In this document: one piece after another, positions 63,475 to 64,000 of the stretch
Layout of the letters: every line of letters starts with the position of its first letter
Position numbering within the stretch: the first letter of the stretch is position 1
Program-made: the position numbers and the translations under genes
DNA from: Paracoccus sulfuroxidans
Lineage (GTDB): Bacteria > Pseudomonadota > Alphaproteobacteria > Rhodobacterales > Rhodobacteraceae
Assembly (NCBI RefSeq): GCF_007830335.1
Contig: NZ_VLKU01000004.1
Coordinates: 124,001 to 188,000, forward strand
DNA length: 64,000 nt
Direction: 5' to 3'
The notes under the pieces: model-generated
What the model saw: the letters and a program-made list of their open reading frames with translations, nothing else
What the model was told of the DNA's origin: nothing
Databases searched by the model: none

Positions 63475-63490
63475 GTCACGACGTCGTGAC
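63475..63490. promoter_or_regulatory. Perfect 16-bp palindrome followed by a T-run
   Basis: Half-site GTCACGAC followed directly by its reverse complement, then TTTTCCC. Either a terminator for the dehydrogenase gene (stop at 63392) or an operator of the lysozyme gene starting at 63563. The 170-base gap holds nothing else recognisable. Confidence 0.5.
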
Positions 63491-63562
63491 TTTTCCCTGC
63501 TCCTTTGCAATAACGGCAGGCAAATCGCGAAGAAAACGCGGGCAGGAGCATAAGGGGCAGGC

Positions 63563-64000
63563 ATGAGAGTGCTGGGTAAGATATTGACGGTCGTGCTGTT
63601 GGTCGCGCTGGCGGCCTGTTCGCGCAGCCCGTCGCCGGGTCGAGGACCGGGCGTGACCTATGGTCAGGGCAGCGGCCCCCGTTTTGGCGATTCCGCCCCG
63701 CATTCATGGGTGGGCGGGCATCCCTATAACCACGAGGTGCATGGCATCGACATCTCGCGCTATCAGGGCAACATCGACTGGAACACCGTCCGCAATTCGG
63801 GTGTCAGCTTTGCCTTCATCAAGGCGACCGAGGGCGGCGATCACGCCGATCCGAACTTCCGCCGCTACTGGTACGAGGCCGGGCAGGCCCGTATTCCGCG
63901 CGGCGCCTATCATTATTTCTACTTCTGCCGCTCGGGCGCGCAGCAGGCGGCCTGGTTCATCGCCAATGTGCCGCGCGAACGCGGGGCGATGCCTCCGGTC
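63563..64000 (+). CDS. GH25-family lysozyme lipoprotein (N-terminal part, runs off the window)
   Basis: 146 codons are visible from ATG 63563 (AAGGGGCAGGC upstream); no stop before the end. Residues 1-19 are a lipoprotein signal with lipobox LAAC, followed by a Gly/Pro/Ser-rich linker. From about residue 63 comes VHGIDISRYQGNIDWNTVRNSGVSFAFIKATEGGDHADPNF, the start of a glycosyl hydrolase 25 muramidase with the active-site DxS and the E in KATEG; GAYHYFYF follows. It likely cleaves peptidoglycan in the periplasm, as a lipid-anchored enzyme. Confidence 0.9.
   Translation, partial: MRVLGKILTVVLLVALAACSRSPSPGRGPGVTYGQGSGPRFGDSAPHSWVGGHPYNHEVHGIDISRYQGNIDWNTVRNSGVSFAFIKATEGGDHADPNFRRYWYEAGQARIPRGAYHYFYFCRSGAQQAAWFIANVPRERGAMPPV

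Overview
The window is a GC-rich chromosomal segment of an alphaproteobacterium of the Rhodobacterales, most like Paracoccus. The main reasons are a complex I (nuo/nqo) operon interrupted by small extra genes and followed by birA, the lineage-type cluster ubiK-lgt-NDUFAF7 homolog-pgeF, an RNase J gene, aerobic cobaltochelatase genes cobS/cobT, and a fused ATP sulfurylase/APS kinase. No rRNA, tRNA, CRISPR array, insertion sequence or prophage was seen. Nearly everything is tightly packed core metabolism, and many genes are joined by ATGA or TGATG stop/start overlaps.

Layout. (1) 1-14827: the 3' part of the nuo operon, nuoE (tail) to nuoN, with eight accessory reading frames between the subunits, including a 26-residue single-helix peptide between nuoJ and nuoK. 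(2) 14820-18766: birA, coaX, rnj and trmB in the same direction; the trmB start codon lies inside a long hairpin. (3) 18848-23090: aroA, a convergent lipoprotein gene, a VOC-fold gene and prpE, which has a perfect 24-bp palindrome just upstream. (4) 23243-30163: maeB facing away from a nucleoside-salvage operon cdd-deoA-deoB-add-upp. (5) 30233-37798: a SPOR-domain protein, a membrane protein of unknown role, rpoH, an RluA-type pseudouridine synthase, a small membrane protein, ubiK, lgt, a MidA/NDUFAF7-type methyltransferase and pgeF. (6) 37813-43117: an Lrp-type regulator divergent from trxB, the fused sat-cysC, and two glycosyltransferases. (7) 43185-51074: DUF1150 and hsp20 behind an RpoH-type promoter, a YdcH protein, purE-purK, cobC, a YbjN protein, proC-csaA-hydroxypyruvate reductase, and glycerate kinase. 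(8) 51115-60701: a PhnM-like protein without metal ligands, corA, a DUF1045 2H phosphoesterase, then a leftward operon cobS-orf-cobT-glycosyltransferase-pepP. (9) 60877-64000: a DUF808 membrane protein, an FAD-linked D-lactate-type dehydrogenase and the start of a GH25 lysozyme lipoprotein.

How the genes work together: the nuo block builds proton-pumping NADH dehydrogenase, and a NDUFAF7-like methyltransferase for its assembly may sit in region 5. Malic enzyme-PTA, PrpE, hydroxypyruvate reductase, glycerate kinase and the D-lactate-type dehydrogenase handle C2-C4 acids. RpoH is encoded here together with a probable target promoter (hsp20).

The least expected items are a lower-GC gene with a PD-(D/E)XK-like residue pattern fitted between cobS and cobT with overlapping codons on both sides, the trmB start hairpin, the 24-bp palindrome before prpE, and the PhnM-like pseudoenzyme.
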